Shown one piece after another: positions 11,005 through 20,679 of a DNA stretch of 64,000 bases. The position numbers and the translations under genes were made by a program. Within the stretch, counting starts at the first letter, position 1; each line of letters opens with the position of its first letter. A model generated the notes under the pieces. It ran no database searches, was not told where the DNA came from, and worked only from the letters and a program-made list of their open reading frames with translations. Source of the DNA: Aurantiochytrium sp. KH105 (Eukaryota; Sar; Bigyra; Thraustochytrida; Thraustochytriidae); NCBI GenBank assembly GCA_003116975.1, contig BGKB01000022.1, forward strand, positions 186,001 through 250,000. The letters run 5' to 3'.

Positions 11005-11439
11005 GGAATTCCTTTTTCTTTTTTATGTAAACCTAATCAACAAACAAACAAACAAACAAACAAACAAACAAACAAACAAACAAACAAACAAACAAACAAA
11101 CAAACAAACAAACAAACAAACAAACAAACAAACAAACAAACAAACAAACAAGATTTGATGTCCAATCCTCTTGGGAAAACGAGTACTGTCTGACTTGTTG
11201 GCTCTCTCTTTTCTTTTCCCACACCATCATCCATTCATTTCTGCATCTGTTCATTCATACCAGATTATTTCACGTGACCGATTTCACATGACTGATTTCG
11301 TCTTGGCGACAAGAAAGAAGGGGTCATGAGAACATGCATGAGCGACCTTGATTGTCAAGTTCTTTGCCACGACACAAACCAATTCGCTGCATTTGTTCCA
11401 ACATCAACATAATTACTGTTTTCTCGGGTCACGAGCATC
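11005..11439. other. Intergenic space between convergent genes
   Basis: It contains the (CAAA)n tract and then a near-repeat pair, TTTCACGTGACCGA and TTTCACATGACTGA (11267-11294). Apart from the shared 3' ends of the two flanking genes nothing else is evident. Confidence 0.7.
11037..11151. repeat. (CAAA)n microsatellite
   Basis: About 28 uninterrupted CAAA units, directly behind the stop codon of the PRP4-type kinase gene, so probably within its 3' untranslated region. The purity suggests recent expansion. Confidence 0.95.
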
Positions 11440-13218
11440 TCAATGTGCTGGTGTCGAATGCCGCGAGGCAAAGGTAGTCAACAAGCCAGCGAGCTCAACA
11501 TCGTAGCAGTCCTGCTGCCCAGGAGCGGTCTCGGCGCTCTGCTCGGCCTCCGCAAGCTTGGCTTCCTCCTCTTCCTCCTCGCGAGCGCTCGTGCTCACTG
11601 ATCGCCCAGAACCTAGACCCTGTCGCTCCCATCGCTCGAGCTCTGCAATGTCCATGACATCGTCAATCGACAGCAACAAAGCGCGCCGTAGCCCGCATGG
11701 AATGTCGCTGCCTGCCGGCCTTCGCGGCTGCAACACCGATGCAGGGAACACTTCACCTACGTGATCGAGCATGCACATCACCACCTGCTCCTTTAGTGTC
11801 GCTTGCACTGCCTCATCCTTGTGAATTGCCGACTTTGGCTTAAGCGGGTCCTCGCGAAGCATGAGCGGAGCAAAGATTCGCGCCAATGCCCTGCTCGGAG
11901 CGACATCCGGGCGCTCCGTCTGCAAAAGATACAGAAAACGAAAGACCGCAAATAATGCTGCCTCGTGGGGCGCAGGCAGCAACGCCAACGTCGGTCGAAG
12001 CGCCTCTATACGCTGCGCGCTGTGCAGCTCCAGCTGCGTCGAAAGCAAACGATCAAAGAGGTCATACGTCAATAGAGGCGGACTCATCTCGCGCAGAAAC
12101 TGCACCAAGAGCATGAAGACAACGCGGGGGTCCGTCTCTTCCTGCTCAAAGTTGATCACGCTCGCGCGATCAGCATCAAATTTGCCCCGCAAGGAACAAA
12201 CCTGTTTCCAGCGTTTCTTGCGCGCACCTGCAATCTCCTCCCGCGTTTGCGACACAGGAGATTCCTCCGTGACCCATCCAGGTCGTCCCGTCTTGCGACT
12301 CAGCGACCTTGTCAGCGTCAAGCGACTCGCGTGGCTCAGACGACTCGCGTGGCTCACTTTACTTGCATGACTGAAGTGACTTCCGACGCTTCGCCGTCCC
12401 GACCCGTCGTCTCCCTCTTCCAGGGCTCCATTTGCACTTGCGCCCCTGCCATCGCCGCTATTCACGTCATCGTCAAGGGCCTCGGGACCCGCAATGTACT
12501 CTTGAATAGCCTCCTTGCTCAAAAACACCTCGGCTTGCTCCATGAGAAAAGGCGACTCCAAATAGGCGAGACTCATACGCAGCACGCTGGGAAGCTGCGG
12601 CGCCCGAGCCCAGATCTCCGCAAGACTCTTGCCAAATACCTTGATGCTCTCCTTTGTTGTTTGCGTTGCACGTGCAAACCCAAAGTTGCTACCTGGCAAC
12701 ACACCACCGCCGTGCAGAGCATTATTAAAGTACCCCGTCGAGTACTCGGGTGCCGCATAAAGCTTGTCCCCAGGTCTCCGAAAGCCAATCCCATTCCGTC
12801 GTGCAAGTATGCTCCGAATCGGTGTCTTCGTGCCCATCGCCTTGGCCAGATCAAAGCGCTCTGCTGGTCGCAATCGTCGCGGTACGCCCTCTGCATCGAG
12901 CACCACGCGCTTGCGAGGTACCATATGCTCTTGCTCCTCGCTTCGTGCTCGAGCTTGCTCCGGAAACTGTCGCACGCCTTCTGGGCGGTCAGCTTTTCTT
13001 GCTGGAGCGCCGACATTCCTAAGGCCTCGAGGTCTCTCGTCGCGAGCTCGCAGCTCTGCCACGCTCGGGCCAATGCCATAATTCTTCAAAGGCTTGTAAT
13101 CATACTCGTCCGACTTCTTCTCTGCATAGTGTCTGCGTTCCTCGTGCCATTCGCGCGATGCGAGCTCCTTGTGCGTCGCGCAAGAGCGCGAGCGTCGCAG
13201 GCCAAGAATATCCTCCAT
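11440..13218 (-). CDS. RhoGAP-like protein, probably without GAP activity
   Basis: The protein has 592 residues. From about residue 194 it matches a RhoGAP fold: FGKSLAEI, PQLPSVLRMSLAYLE, then after an insertion DPRVVFMLLVQFLREMSPPLLTYDLFD and the late helix ending ARIFAPLML (about 425-470). RhoGAP domains stimulate GTP hydrolysis by Rho-family GTPases with an arginine finger in a G-[IL]-F-R motif. Here the matching stretch reads VFLSKE (about 231), with Leu where the Arg should be. A Ser/His-rich insertion of about 90 residues, with repeated SHASRL units, splits the domain. The N-terminal 190 residues are unrecognised. Its upstream region is shared with the divergent EF-hand gene. Confidence 0.7.
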   Translation of the reverse strand: MEDILGLRRSRSCATHKELASREWHEERRHYAEKKSDEYDYKPLKNYGIGPSVAELRARDERPRGLRNVGAPARKADRPEGVRQFPEQARARSEEQEHMVPRKRVVLDAEGVPRRLRPAERFDLAKAMGTKTPIRSILARRNGIGFRRPGDKLYAAPEYSTGYFNNALHGGGVLPGSNFGFARATQTTKESIKVFGKSLAEIWARAPQLPSVLRMSLAYLESPFLMEQAEVFLSKEAIQEYIAGPEALDDDVNSGDGRGASANGALEEGDDGSGRRSVGSHFSHASKVSHASRLSHASRLTLTRSLSRKTGRPGWVTEESPVSQTREEIAGARKKRWKQVCSLRGKFDADRASVINFEQEETDPRVVFMLLVQFLREMSPPLLTYDLFDRLLSTQLELHSAQRIEALRPTLALLPAPHEAALFAVFRFLYLLQTERPDVAPSRALARIFAPLMLREDPLKPKSAIHKDEAVQATLKEQVVMCMLDHVGEVFPASVLQPRRPAGSDIPCGLRRALLLSIDDVMDIAELERWERQGLGSGRSVSTSAREEEEEEAKLAEAEQSAETAPGQQDCYDVELAGLLTTFASRHSTPAH

Positions 13219-13640
13219 CCTGCTTTGTCTTGTCTTCGTCTGACGCTGAGTCTCCGCGCGTCGCGTTCCTTCTTGCCACTCGTCGCCGCCGTGCCTCCCC
13301 GAGCGCGCTCACGCTAGTCGCTGCGGTCAAAGAGTCTGCGTCAGATCGCCGCCAATTTTCTTTCCAAGGATGAGACAGTCGTGCATGAATGAATCGAGAA
13401 AAAGAAAAAGAAAAAAGCGAACCAGAAGAAGGAACGGACGGTAGTACACACCTCCTTTGATGGCTTTGATCTCACAATGCGCGAGCGCCTCACTGCCAGT
13501 CACTTATGTGTGACTCCAAGCACGCATAACGACTCTGCGTCCGAGCTTGGCGGCGCTCTGTCACAAGCACCAGACTATTTTGGGGCAAAAAGAGCGATTA
13601 CGCGGCGAGGAAGACGTGGAGGCGGTCGAACCAGCGCGCA
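13219..13640. promoter_or_regulatory. Shared upstream region of two divergent genes
   Basis: These 422 bases separate the starts of the RhoGAP-like (-) and EF-hand (+) genes and should contain both promoters. An A-rich stretch (GAAAAAGAAAAAGAAAAAA, about 13400) is visible. I see no convincing TATA box. Confidence 0.5.
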
Positions 13641-14426
13641 ATGCACGGCAAGTCAAAAGAACGACCTCGAGCGGTCGACGCACCGATTGAGGTCAAGCAG
13701 CAGCAGGAACAGCAGCGGCAGCCGCGGAGACCGAATGGAGCACCATCCAAGCCCGCACGACACTCGACGCGGTCTATTGTGCAGGCTGGCGCAAAACGCC
13801 ACAAAGAAACTCTTTTGCTCAGTATTGGCGCAGATGATCTTCGCGAGCTCACGCCGCTCTCCGACAAGGACCTTAAAGTTGCATTCGACTTTCTCGACAC
13901 GCAAGACACTGGAGAACTGACATTGTATTCACTTCGAGAAAGACTTGCCGCATTCTATGGCTCGCCGGATCTCGTTCCGATTCGCGAACTCAAACTCATC
14001 ATGGGCAAACACAAGACCCTTCGCTTGGCGGATCTCAAGGCCATTCTTGCAGAGACAAACGAACTCTTGCAAGGAACCCGGTTTGACCCCGTTGAAAAGG
14101 TGTTCCACGATTGTTTCGATCCAGCTGGATCCGGAGTGCTTCGTCCCGATAGCTTGCGCTCGTTGCTTCAGCGCCTTGGCAACGACAATATTACAGATGA
14201 AGATCTGTCCATTCTTCTCGAGGCAATTGATGCAAATGGAGATGGTGCCGTCACCATCGAAGACTTTCGAACTTTGATTGGCCTTTCTCAATCCACCTCG
14301 AGAACATCAAATAATCACTTGTTGCTGCCGCCTTCAGAAGGCGCTGTCAACGCTCCTCACGAAGCCAGCCAAGAACATCAGGGATCAGACAAGCTTCCAT
14401 CTAGAGGCGCCTTTCTCACATCCTAA
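13641..14426 (+). CDS. EF-hand calcium-binding protein
   Basis: The protein has 261 residues. After a basic Gln-rich N-terminus come EF-hand-like units. The last is a canonical loop, DANGDGAVTIEDF, in a helix-loop-helix (about residues 180-215). Others at about 70-100 (DTQDTGELTLYSL) and 145-175 (DPAGSGVLRPDSL) keep the EF-hand shape with poorer ligands. This is the layout of calmodulin/centrin-like sensors, probably with only one good calcium site. A Ser/Pro-rich tail follows. The exact family is not clear. Confidence 0.8.
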   Translation: MHGKSKERPRAVDAPIEVKQQQEQQRQPRRPNGAPSKPARHSTRSIVQAGAKRHKETLLLSIGADDLRELTPLSDKDLKVAFDFLDTQDTGELTLYSLRERLAAFYGSPDLVPIRELKLIMGKHKTLRLADLKAILAETNELLQGTRFDPVEKVFHDCFDPAGSGVLRPDSLRSLLQRLGNDNITDEDLSILLEAIDANGDGAVTIEDFRTLIGLSQSTSRTSNNHLLLPPSEGAVNAPHEASQEHQGSDKLPSRGAFLTS

Positions 14427-14745
14427 CTAATTCAATTTTGTAAAGTCTGTAGAATCGAAGAGCAAGACAGGGCCGTCGGCGCGTTCTCCCTTCGTTCATA
14501 TTCTACCATGGTGAATCTGTAATTTCTCTTGGGTTTATCTTTGTATCTCAGGACAGTCAGTGCCTTCCTCACCGAATTGGTTAAGCTCGCTTTAAAAAAT
14601 CATCGCCAGGGGTTTCCCATCTATCTGCGATTCTCAACACGCGTGTATTGATTGATTTCTTCCGCCAAATCTTGATGGAACAAACGAGAAAACATGATTC
14701 ATGGTCATAGAACGAATAGAAGCAACGTGGAGCGTTTTTGGAAAC
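14427..14745. other. Intergenic space between convergent genes
   Basis: It holds the 3' ends of the EF-hand and ankyrin genes. No repeat or further gene is seen. Confidence 0.6.
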
Positions 14746-15453
14746 CTAAAGTTGGGTTGGATCAATCGCCTTGGACTTGCGGCGCTGCTCAAGAGTCGTT
14801 TCGATGGCCACGGCTGCTTCCTCCTGGTCGGAAGCCCGAGCGCACTGAAGGGCCGTCATGCCATTGGCATCCATGGACCGCGCGCTAGCGCCTTCGCGAA
14901 CGAGCACCACGCAAACTTCTACCTGTCCACGGCTCGCGGCGACCATGAGTGGTGTCTGCTTCGTACGCTTTGCAGGGATGTCAATGCGAGCGCCATGTGC
15001 AATGAGCGCATTGACAGTTTCAAGGCGACCCCATTGGGCAGACTTGTACAGGGCGGTCTCTCCATTATCGTCGCGCTTGTCAACGTCTGCGCGATTCGCA
15101 AGCAAGAGCTCCAGCGTGTGCGTGTGACCCCACGTCGCAGCCATGTGCAGCGCCGTCTGCCCGAATTCCCAGGGCGCAATCACATCCACGGGCACGCCTG
15201 CAATCAAGAGACGCTCGACTTCTTCCGCCTCGCCATTCTTGGCCGCCTCCAAGAATGCAGTCACCTCCTTGCGGCCTTCCTTTGGCGGCTTGTACTGCGA
15301 GGCCACCTTCTTGCGAGCAGACGGCAAGAGCCGCTTGAACGCGCTCCAGCTGTCTCCGGTGCTCGGCCCGCCCGTCTGGCGCCTTAGGTCCTCGAGCTCC
15401 TGGCGCAGCGCCTCGTTCTCCTGCTCCAGCTTTTTCGACGCGCGGTCCGACAT
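14746..15453 (-). CDS. Ankyrin-repeat protein with N-terminal coiled coil
   Basis: I place the start at 15453 (MSDRASKKLEQENEAL), giving 235 residues. The frame stays open upstream, but only through Arg/Ala-rich sequence across a pentanucleotide repeat, and this ATG has A at -3. A short coiled coil (about 5-30) is followed by four ankyrin repeats (about 70-215). Clear signatures are GQTALHMAATWGHTHTLELLL, split by my count as GQTALHMAATWGH and TLELLL, then GETALYKSAQWGRLETV and QTPLMVAASRGQVEV. Ankyrin repeats bind proteins, and no enzymatic domain is attached, so an adaptor role is likely. The upstream region is shared with the divergent coiled-coil gene. Confidence 0.8.
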   Translation of the reverse strand: MSDRASKKLEQENEALRQELEDLRRQTGGPSTGDSWSAFKRLLPSARKKVASQYKPPKEGRKEVTAFLEAAKNGEAEEVERLLIAGVPVDVIAPWEFGQTALHMAATWGHTHTLELLLANRADVDKRDDNGETALYKSAQWGRLETVNALIAHGARIDIPAKRTKQTPLMVAASRGQVEVCVVLVREGASARSMDANGMTALQCARASDQEEAAVAIETTLEQRRKSKAIDPTQL

Positions 15454-16464
15454 GCTTGCCTCTGTAGTTGCGTCCTCGCACACCAGCAATCTGCTCGCCT
15501 TCGCGTCGCCCTCGTCCACGCGCTCGCTCCCGCGCGTCGCGCAAGTTAGTACCGGCTGGCCGCGCGCCCGAGGCCCGAGGGCTCTTTCTTCTCGTTTGGC
15601 GACCTGCCTGCTGCCTCTCCTCGCTCGCTCGCTTCGCCTCGCTTCGCCTCGCAGCGCCTCGCAGCGCAGTGCCGCGCGCTCCCTCCTCTGCGCTGCGCTC
15701 TGCGCGCCGCCCGCCGTGCTCGCGCGAGGTCTTCTCGTCTCGTCTCGTCTCGTCTCGTCTCGTCTCGTCTCGCGCGGCACGTGCACCGGGTCTTGCGTGC
15801 CTGCTTGCTTGCTTGCTTCGCTCGCTTGCTTTTGCCAGCCAGCTTCTGCTCGCCGCGCGGACTCCGACGTCGCCTCGGGCCGCTCTCGCTCGCTCGCTGC
15901 CAGTGCTGCGAGGCGGGCGGTCTGCACGCGGCTTCTCTGGCGATGTATGTCCCCGTCCGCGCGAGCGAGCGAGCGAAAGTGAATGGACTCGCCTTGCAGG
16001 GCCGCACGGGAGACAAGTTGGACTACTGCTATAAATTGTGTGGAGAATGGCAAGAACGAAAACAACTTGACAGCACTGCAGTGACAGTGGCGAGTCAACA
16101 AACGTGCGTAGTTTGCAAGATGATGCGCGGCCAAGTGGCCAAAGGGGTGTGCGCTTGGCTGCAGCGTTTTCCCGAGATCACTGTCGCTCACTTGTTGCGG
16201 CCGCGCGAGTCCAGTTTGGAGGTGGCCGGCCTATCGGCGCTGCGATAGGTCACTTCGCGGGAAACCGCACCTCGAGCGGCTCAGGCTCGCGACCCCTAGT
16301 CTACTAACCGTCGAGCACGGGCGCCTGCCTTTCTGGACGCGGGTGAGCAGGTCTCCGCGCCCAGCGCAACGAGCAGACGCCGAAAGGCGGGACGGGCTTC
16401 AGTCCGAGGCTGGACGCATCGTATCGAGGAAACGAACGATCGAAAGAAAGCAAAGACGAAAAGG
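15454..16464. promoter_or_regulatory. Shared upstream region of two divergent genes, repeat-rich
   Basis: About 1 kb between the ankyrin (-) and coiled-coil (+) starts. The ankyrin-proximal half is G+C-rich with CTCGCTCG and GCTTGCTTGC repeats and the (CGTCT)n tract. Open frames here are composition artefacts. Confidence 0.55.
15735..15772. repeat. (CGTCT)n microsatellite
   Basis: Seven or so CGTCT pentanucleotides, flanked by G+C-rich degenerate repeats. Confidence 0.9.
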
Positions 16465-19400
16465 ATGAGCGCGATCTTTGGGTTGCAAATGGAGGACGAC
16501 GACGAGGAGAGCACGCTCGAGCTCGCCAAAGAGGTGGGGTTGCAAGACCTCCTCGACGCAGCAGCGGCGGCATCGGACCGCAGCGAAGAGGATGATGATG
16601 GAGGCAATACGAGCGAGGAGCTCGAGCGCGTCATTCAGGACGGCGACGACGAAGAAAGCGAGGCGCAGGGGCCAGAGAGCTCTTCGCTTGGATCCGCCGA
16701 CGCCAATGATCTCGATGAAGACCATCTCGATCGCTACCTTGCGTACAACCCAGACACCCCAGCAAAACCCAAAGCCACGCCGGCACGAGATATTACGGAA
16801 AGCCTTCGCACGCGAAGAGCTCTTATTGAGGAGGGTCGAAAAAGGATGGAGGAATTTCGGAAGCGGTCCGCCACGCCCGCACGCGCCACAAGACACACAA
16901 GCGGATCCAGCATTGGCAGCGAAACCTCGCACAGTCTCCACAGTCGAGGCCTTTCGCCCGAGCTTTTCTCGCCCGAACCGTCACCGTCCGCCGCACGCCG
17001 TCACCCGGCCGCCACTGCTGCTGCCCAAGCGGCCCGCGCAAACCCACCTACGCAACCCGTACCCTTTACACCTGTTGCCCAGGGATTCAAGAGCCAACTT
17101 GACAAACTCAAACGCGACGAGCTTGATCTCGCCGCTGCCGAGTGGAGCGAGCAGCGAAACCGCGTCTCCGACATGCGACGCGAATACGAAGAGGAACTCG
17201 CCGACATGCAAAAGGTTGTTGACGACGCCCGCGAAGAGACCCAACAGGCGCAGCAACGTAATCTCAAACTTGAAAAAGATGCCGAGCAATCCCGCAAAGA
17301 ACTTGCAAGTCTGAAGCAACAGCTCGAACAGTTTGCAGCAACCCAGCGTGCCGATGAAACAGCCGCCGAGGAACTTCGCACCCGGATTGCGACGCAGCAA
17401 AAGGAAATGAGCTCCTTGCGCGAACGCGTACAGGCACAAGCCGCAGAACTCGAACTACGCGCGCGCGAGACCGTGTCGCGTCTCGCAAGCAACGAGTCGG
17501 AACATGAGGCCGACATGTCCGCTCTCAATGACCAACTCGAAGAGCAAATTAAATCCATTCGCGACCTCGAAGAAGAGCGCGATGGTCTCCAACAAGTTCT
17601 CGAGCTGACGCGACAGCGGGCCGCGGAAGAGGCCGCCAAATATCGGCAAGATAGCGACAAAGGCAGACACGATCTAAGCCAGGAACTCGCTCAAGTACGC
17701 GCCGCCCTCGAAACTGCACGACAGGCACGCGAAGAGCAGGCTCACGCTGCTGCGCAACAAAACGAGCAAGCCCAAGAAGCCCGGGAAGCTGCGCAACGCG
17801 CTCTCCAACTCGAGCGTGCATCGGCACAAGAGCGAGAGCGCGATTTGCAACATCAACTTGCTGCCGCAACTGCCGCGCAGCGCTCCGCAATGGAAGATGC
17901 CGCGAGTGAGCATTCTGCGCGCCGTGCAGAACTTGAAAACCGCCTTGCTGCTGCCGACCGTCTCGCGGACGAACTCCGCGAAGAGCGTGACAAGGCTCGC
18001 GATGCCGAAAAGGCCCTTCGAACTGGCACGCAGGCTCTTCAAGAGAAACTTCACCTTGCGCTTGACGCCAATGCCAAACTTCAAGATGTGCAGCGCGCAA
18101 CTGCTTCGGAAACCTCCTCCCAGCAACAAGCACACACGCAGGAAGTGCAGGAATTATGTGCGCGCATCTCGGAGCAGGACGAGGAAATCACACGTGCTGC
18201 GCGCGATGCAACGAACGCGCGCGAGGAGCTCGCACGTGAACGCACTGCGTTCCAGGCCGCTCGCGACGATCTCGACAAAGCATTCGAGGCCAACAGGCAG
18301 ATGCGCGCAACGCATGAGGCCATGCGTCTTGATCTTGCGGCCAAGGAAGAAGCTCTCCAAGACGCCGAAGAACGAATCGGAGAACTTTCACGGTCGCTCG
18401 CTGCCGCGCAGCGTTCCAACCAGCAAGCCTTCACGGACGAAATCACATCGAGTCAGGCGGCCGTACAAGAACTCCGGCAGAAACTCCGCGCAGTTGCTGA
18501 CAAGCTGGAAAAGAAGCAGCAACAACTCGCCGAGGAAGTCAAACTGCGGAAAGAAACCGAGCACGACGTTGAGCAACTTCGCAAAGAGCATGCAGCCCAG
18601 CTTCGGCAGCAGCGCGAGCACTTCGAACAAGCTCTCGACGAACAGCGGGCCATCGAGCAGCGTCTGCGCGATATCGCCACCAAGGACGACGAGGATGATC
18701 GCGCGGCATTGGCAGAAATGTCGCGTGAGATCACCGAGCTGCGTCGCCGTCTCACCTCGCGCGCCGCTCTCGACGATCAACCTTCCGTGCATTCTCTGGT
18801 CCATCAAGAGGAAATGCAGCGCGATATGGAGCTGCGCGCTCGTGAGCCAGAACTCGTTCTGGCGCTTCAAGATCGTGTCGAGGCGCTAGAGGAGTCCAAC
18901 AAGCTTCTCAGTCGAGCCTTTCGCGAGTCCGCCGAGCAAGCAAGCAGTTCTGATCAGGCGCGAACCATTCATCAGCTCACCATGGAGATCGAAGCCAGTA
19001 AGCGCGCTTTTCACGCCATGCGCCAACGCCTCCTGCAAGCTGGACATCTTTCGCGACCAGATCACCGAGTTGTCAACAATAATCTTCGCGCTTCTCGAAC
19101 GGGGGCCTTTTCCATGCTCGACCAAAGTCTTCTCTCGGACCAAACATGGGCTGCAGAAACTGTTATGGCGTCTGGGCCATCCGATGCCACGACCGAGCAG
19201 CCAGCTTCCTTGACGCGTGACGAGCTTTCGACTTCTATAGACTCCCGCCGCCATCATCATCTTCATCATCATCACACCCGGCGGCATCGCCATGGCGATG
19301 CCTCGCAGTCGCGATTGCATGCAAGCTCCATCTCCAAAACATCTCCTCAGCCGGCTTATACGACACGACCTGGCCCTCGCGCTCCCAAAACTGTGAATCG

Positions 19401-19680
19401 AGCCTTGCGCCATGAGGTTGACATGCTACAAGACGCTCTCGATAAGGAACGCGAGGCACGCCATGCCGCAGAAACAAAGGCAGGCTTTCTTCAGTCCGAG
19501 TTCACTGATCTCTTTGTCCAGTACTTCAATGCCGAAAAGAAACAGAGCAAGAAACAGAAAAAACCCACTGCCGCCAGGAAGCTAGTTTACCGCGAGCGCC
19601 TCAAGCCAAAGTCCTCTTCACTTTCTACCGTAGGTCCAAGACGCCAGCGCTCTCAGGAAAATGCCAGCAAATTGAAATGA
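16465..19680 (+). CDS. Large coiled-coil protein
   Basis: The protein has 1071 residues. An acidic N-terminus (about 1-85) and a Ser/Pro/Ala-rich part (to about 200) lead into a long, nearly continuous heptad-rich coiled coil (about 205-850), rich in Glu, Gln, Arg and Ala with many LEEER- and REEQA-type segments. Near residue 925 is a cluster of histidines (HHHLHHHHTRRHRH). A second short coiled coil (about 975-1025) precedes a basic tail. The shape resembles centrosomal, Golgi-tether or cytoskeletal scaffold proteins, but no diagnostic domain is visible, so I assign no function. Heptads with few breaks suggest a rod dimer. Confidence 0.85.
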   Translation: MSAIFGLQMEDDDEESTLELAKEVGLQDLLDAAAAASDRSEEDDDGGNTSEELERVIQDGDDEESEAQGPESSSLGSADANDLDEDHLDRYLAYNPDTPAKPKATPARDITESLRTRRALIEEGRKRMEEFRKRSATPARATRHTSGSSIGSETSHSLHSRGLSPELFSPEPSPSAARRHPAATAAAQAARANPPTQPVPFTPVAQGFKSQLDKLKRDELDLAAAEWSEQRNRVSDMRREYEEELADMQKVVDDAREETQQAQQRNLKLEKDAEQSRKELASLKQQLEQFAATQRADETAAEELRTRIATQQKEMSSLRERVQAQAAELELRARETVSRLASNESEHEADMSALNDQLEEQIKSIRDLEEERDGLQQVLELTRQRAAEEAAKYRQDSDKGRHDLSQELAQVRAALETARQAREEQAHAAAQQNEQAQEAREAAQRALQLERASAQERERDLQHQLAAATAAQRSAMEDAASEHSARRAELENRLAAADRLADELREERDKARDAEKALRTGTQALQEKLHLALDANAKLQDVQRATASETSSQQQAHTQEVQELCARISEQDEEITRAARDATNAREELARERTAFQAARDDLDKAFEANRQMRATHEAMRLDLAAKEEALQDAEERIGELSRSLAAAQRSNQQAFTDEITSSQAAVQELRQKLRAVADKLEKKQQQLAEEVKLRKETEHDVEQLRKEHAAQLRQQREHFEQALDEQRAIEQRLRDIATKDDEDDRAALAEMSREITELRRRLTSRAALDDQPSVHSLVHQEEMQRDMELRAREPELVLALQDRVEALEESNKLLSRAFRESAEQASSSDQARTIHQLTMEIEASKRAFHAMRQRLLQAGHLSRPDHRVVNNNLRASRTGAFSMLDQSLLSDQTWAAETVMASGPSDATTEQPASLTRDELSTSIDSRRHHHLHHHHTRRHRHGDASQSRLHASSISKTSPQPAYTTRPGPRAPKTVNRALRHEVDMLQDALDKEREARHAAETKAGFLQSEFTDLFVQYFNAEKKQSKKQKKPTAARKLVYRERLKPKSSSLSTVGPRRQRSQENASKLK

Positions 19681-19983
19681 TGTCGAATCAATTCCTTTTT
19701 CTTCTTCTTCTTCTTCTTCAACCATGCGTTCATTTCTTCTTTCGTCTGCTTTCGAGGAAGACTTCGATGCGTCTATAATCCAAACAATGCTTGAAACCAG
19801 ACAGCAAGCGAGGCTTCTCTCCTCATCTTTGGACTTTGTTTATGCGTGGCTCATTACGGCCAGCGAGTCCATTTTTCTCCCATCATCAAGCAAATGTCCA
19901 ACATTGAATGACTATTTGTCTGTTCACCATGGGCCGCCTGCCTGCCCGGTGCCGCAAAACCCGCCTGGGGCGAAGCAAGCGCC
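19681..19983. other. Intergenic space with (CTT)n run
   Basis: A (CTT)n run at 19695-19719 follows the coiled-coil stop. The remainder is ordinary and must contain the promoter of the next gene. Confidence 0.5.
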
Positions 19984-20679
19984 ATGGCGACTGTCGCTCT
20001 GGCAACGACCTACACGGCGACGAGGCGCCTCGTTGACGCTGTCGAGCACGACTACGCAGAGCAGGTGAATCGCATCGTAACAGGCTTTGCAGATACCGAG
20101 ACGGCCATCGAAGCGTGCCTTGCCAGCAACGAGAGAGTGCGGAACGAGGTAGCCCGGCGCAGAGACGACGTACGTCGGGCCGCAGCTCCCCGTGCAAAGA
20201 CCTCCTCGACACGGAGAAAACGGCGCGACCTGCACATCGAAGTCGACCACCATGATGACCCTCTGGGGTTCTACTCCTTTGGCATGGAGGCCTCATCAAA
20301 TGTTGCAAGATGCGACAGTCGAATGAGCAGGGCAAGCAGAATGAGCAGAGCGAGCCACACCAGCCGCGCTAGTAAACAAAGTGTGGCAAGCTCGAGACGG
20401 GCACGAGGCATTATGTCTCCAATTCCGCCCATTGAGCGTCGACATCATCCAAATCCGGCACCACCGGGACTGGGATTGTACATTATCGAGCTCGAGAACA
20501 GCGCAATCGATTTACCGCAGCCCACTCTGCGTGTCCCTCTAAGCGAGATGATGCGACAGAACACCACGAGAATCGCTTCCAAGCACTTGAGTGCAGATCG
20601 ACCAGGTCTGTACTCTTTCATGGAGCCCTCGCTGAAGAAGAAAAAGAAGAAAAAGCCAAAAGCACGACAACAAGAGTAA
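19984..20679 (+). CDS. Small basic protein of unknown function
   Basis: The protein has 231 residues and no recognised domain. Residues about 1-55 look helical. Residues about 100-130 carry repeated SRAS/SRMS units (RMSRASRMSRASHTSRAS), a pattern that basophilic kinases often phosphorylate. The C-terminus is a lysine run (KKKKKKKPKA) like a nuclear or nucleolar signal. The ATG is in a strong context (GCCATGG). Similar SHAS repeats occur in the RhoGAP-like protein. The even composition supports a real gene, but function is unknown. Confidence 0.7.
   Translation: MATVALATTYTATRRLVDAVEHDYAEQVNRIVTGFADTETAIEACLASNERVRNEVARRRDDVRRAAAPRAKTSSTRRKRRDLHIEVDHHDDPLGFYSFGMEASSNVARCDSRMSRASRMSRASHTSRASKQSVASSRRARGIMSPIPPIERRHHPNPAPPGLGLYIIELENSAIDLPQPTLRVPLSEMMRQNTTRIASKHLSADRPGLYSFMEPSLKKKKKKKPKARQQE

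Noticed and set aside
15454-16191. N-terminal extension of the ankyrin protein
   Set aside because: The open frame is Arg/Ala/Ser repeat sequence including the CGTCT array. The Met at 15453 has a good context and precedes the first structured segment.
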